NCBI RefSeq assembly: GCF_964204645.1
Contig: NC_134028.1
Span: 18,262,153 to 18,326,152 of the forward strand
Origin: Tubulanus polymorphus
Taxonomy: Eukaryota > Nemertea > Palaeonemertea > Tubulaniformes > Tubulanidae
Length of the DNA stretch: 64,000 bases
Reading direction: 5' to 3'
The notes under the pieces are model-generated. The model saw only the letters and a list, made by a program, of their open reading frames with translations. It did no database searches and had not been told where the DNA came from. Shown in pieces: positions 63,468-64,000 of this stretch (within the stretch, counting starts at the first letter, position 1; each line of letters starts with the position of its first letter). The position numbers and the translations under genes are program-made.

Positions 63468-64000
63468 GTAATAGGGGTTTAGTTGTTCTATACCAAAGGT
63501 CGAACGGTCGAGCTCATTAAAAACAAAATATTAAAAGTAATTTAAAACTATAATATATTTTCATAGCCGTGTGTATTTTATATTATTACTAAATATTTAT
63601 TCTAAGATATTAATAATTTAAATTTTAAAAGCATATTGTATTAAATCAATTGGTCGCTCCGCTTCGCTAAAGCTCCGCTCCGCGACCAATTGATTTATTT
63701 ACAATACACAAATTCATATAATCAAATATATTCATAATAATAATTATTCTATTATTTAACTAAAATACACACGGTTATGAAAATATATTATAGTTTTAAA
63801 TTACTTTTAATATTTGTTTTTAATGAGCTCGACCATTCAACCTTTAGTATAGAACAACTAAACCCCTATTACTCTTAAAATATTTATATACATGAATAAA
63901 ATATATATGAATAACATATAAATTGATAGATTATTCAATATAAAAGTGTTAGTAAAAAAGTAACGAGTAATTAACGAGCTCTTATAGAATAGATATATAG
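63468..64000. mobile_element. Second Polinton/Maverick-like copy, left end
   Basis: The sequence repeats the terminal repeat of the first element. The palindrome covers 63468-63872 with the same GC-rich centre. The inner bases to the window end share CAATATAAAAGTG and GAGCTCTTATAGAATA with the left end of copy 1. The outermost bases differ (GTAATAGGGGTTTAGTTGTT against GTAATAGGGGTAATGGGCTT), but they differ equally in both arms. The body lies outside the window. Confidence 0.88.

Overview
This is a metazoan nuclear genome window. One host gene is broken into short GT-AG exons and drowned in mobile DNA. The repeat mix (DIRS, BEL/Pao, Ty3/Gypsy, Polinton/Maverick, pogo/Tigger, TTAA-type MITEs, tandem-core elements beginning 'TTTTAGCCCACTTGGGAC', tRNA-headed SINEs, LINE tails ending in ATT repeats) resembles marine lophotrochozoans such as molluscs. 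That assignment is an inference from repeat style; the species cannot be read from the window.

Host gene 1 (plus strand, about 7.3-41.4 kb) is the 3' part of a large cadherin. Twelve exons with compatible splice phases are followed by a terminal exon. They encode about four and a half extracellular cadherin repeats, a folded membrane-adjacent domain, one transmembrane helix and a short tail ending in Thr-Glu-Leu, a class I PDZ ligand. The layout is like cadherin-23. Its introns hold nearly all the mobile DNA between 9 and 41 kb. Host or host-like gene 2 (minus strand, 62.9-63.5 kb) is two exons of an OB-fold-like protein, cut by a transposon.

Layout. 1-1.8 kb: 5' part of a minus-strand Ty3/Gypsy element. 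2.1-8.2 kb: MITEs and a CACATGTG-rich terminal-repeat element. 9.1-21.8 kb: one minus-strand BEL/Pao element, LTR to LTR, broken by a TA-target MITE, a dispersed repeat, a DIRS tyrosine-recombinase element, a LINE tail, a TTAA MITE and a SINE. 22-42 kb: cadherin exons among MITEs and two full copies of a tandem-core element. 42.4-46.3 kb: a pogo/Tigger transposon with a broken transposase, a candidate intron and a third tandem-core copy inside. 47-50.7 kb: microsatellite, MITEs, SINE. 50.7-62.0 kb: a second Ty3/Gypsy integrase gene split by a TTAA MITE, itself split by a Polinton/Maverick-like element.

The Polinton/Maverick-like element (52069-60980, 8,912 bp, 8-bp target duplication TTGTATCA) is the most interesting object. 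It carries a broken protein-primed-type family B DNA polymerase, a retroviral-type integrase, an HNH nuclease and small unknown genes. No capsid, packaging ATPase or protease is visible; a deletion joins the 3'-truncated polymerase tail-to-tail with the 3'-truncated integrase. Each terminal inverted repeat is about 0.6 kb and is itself a roughly 406-bp palindrome: two 110-bp arms around a GC-rich core. A second copy starts at 63468. Its two arms match each other but differ from copy 1 in the outermost bases, so the palindrome is kept while the sequence changes. This suggests hairpin-templated copying of the ends.
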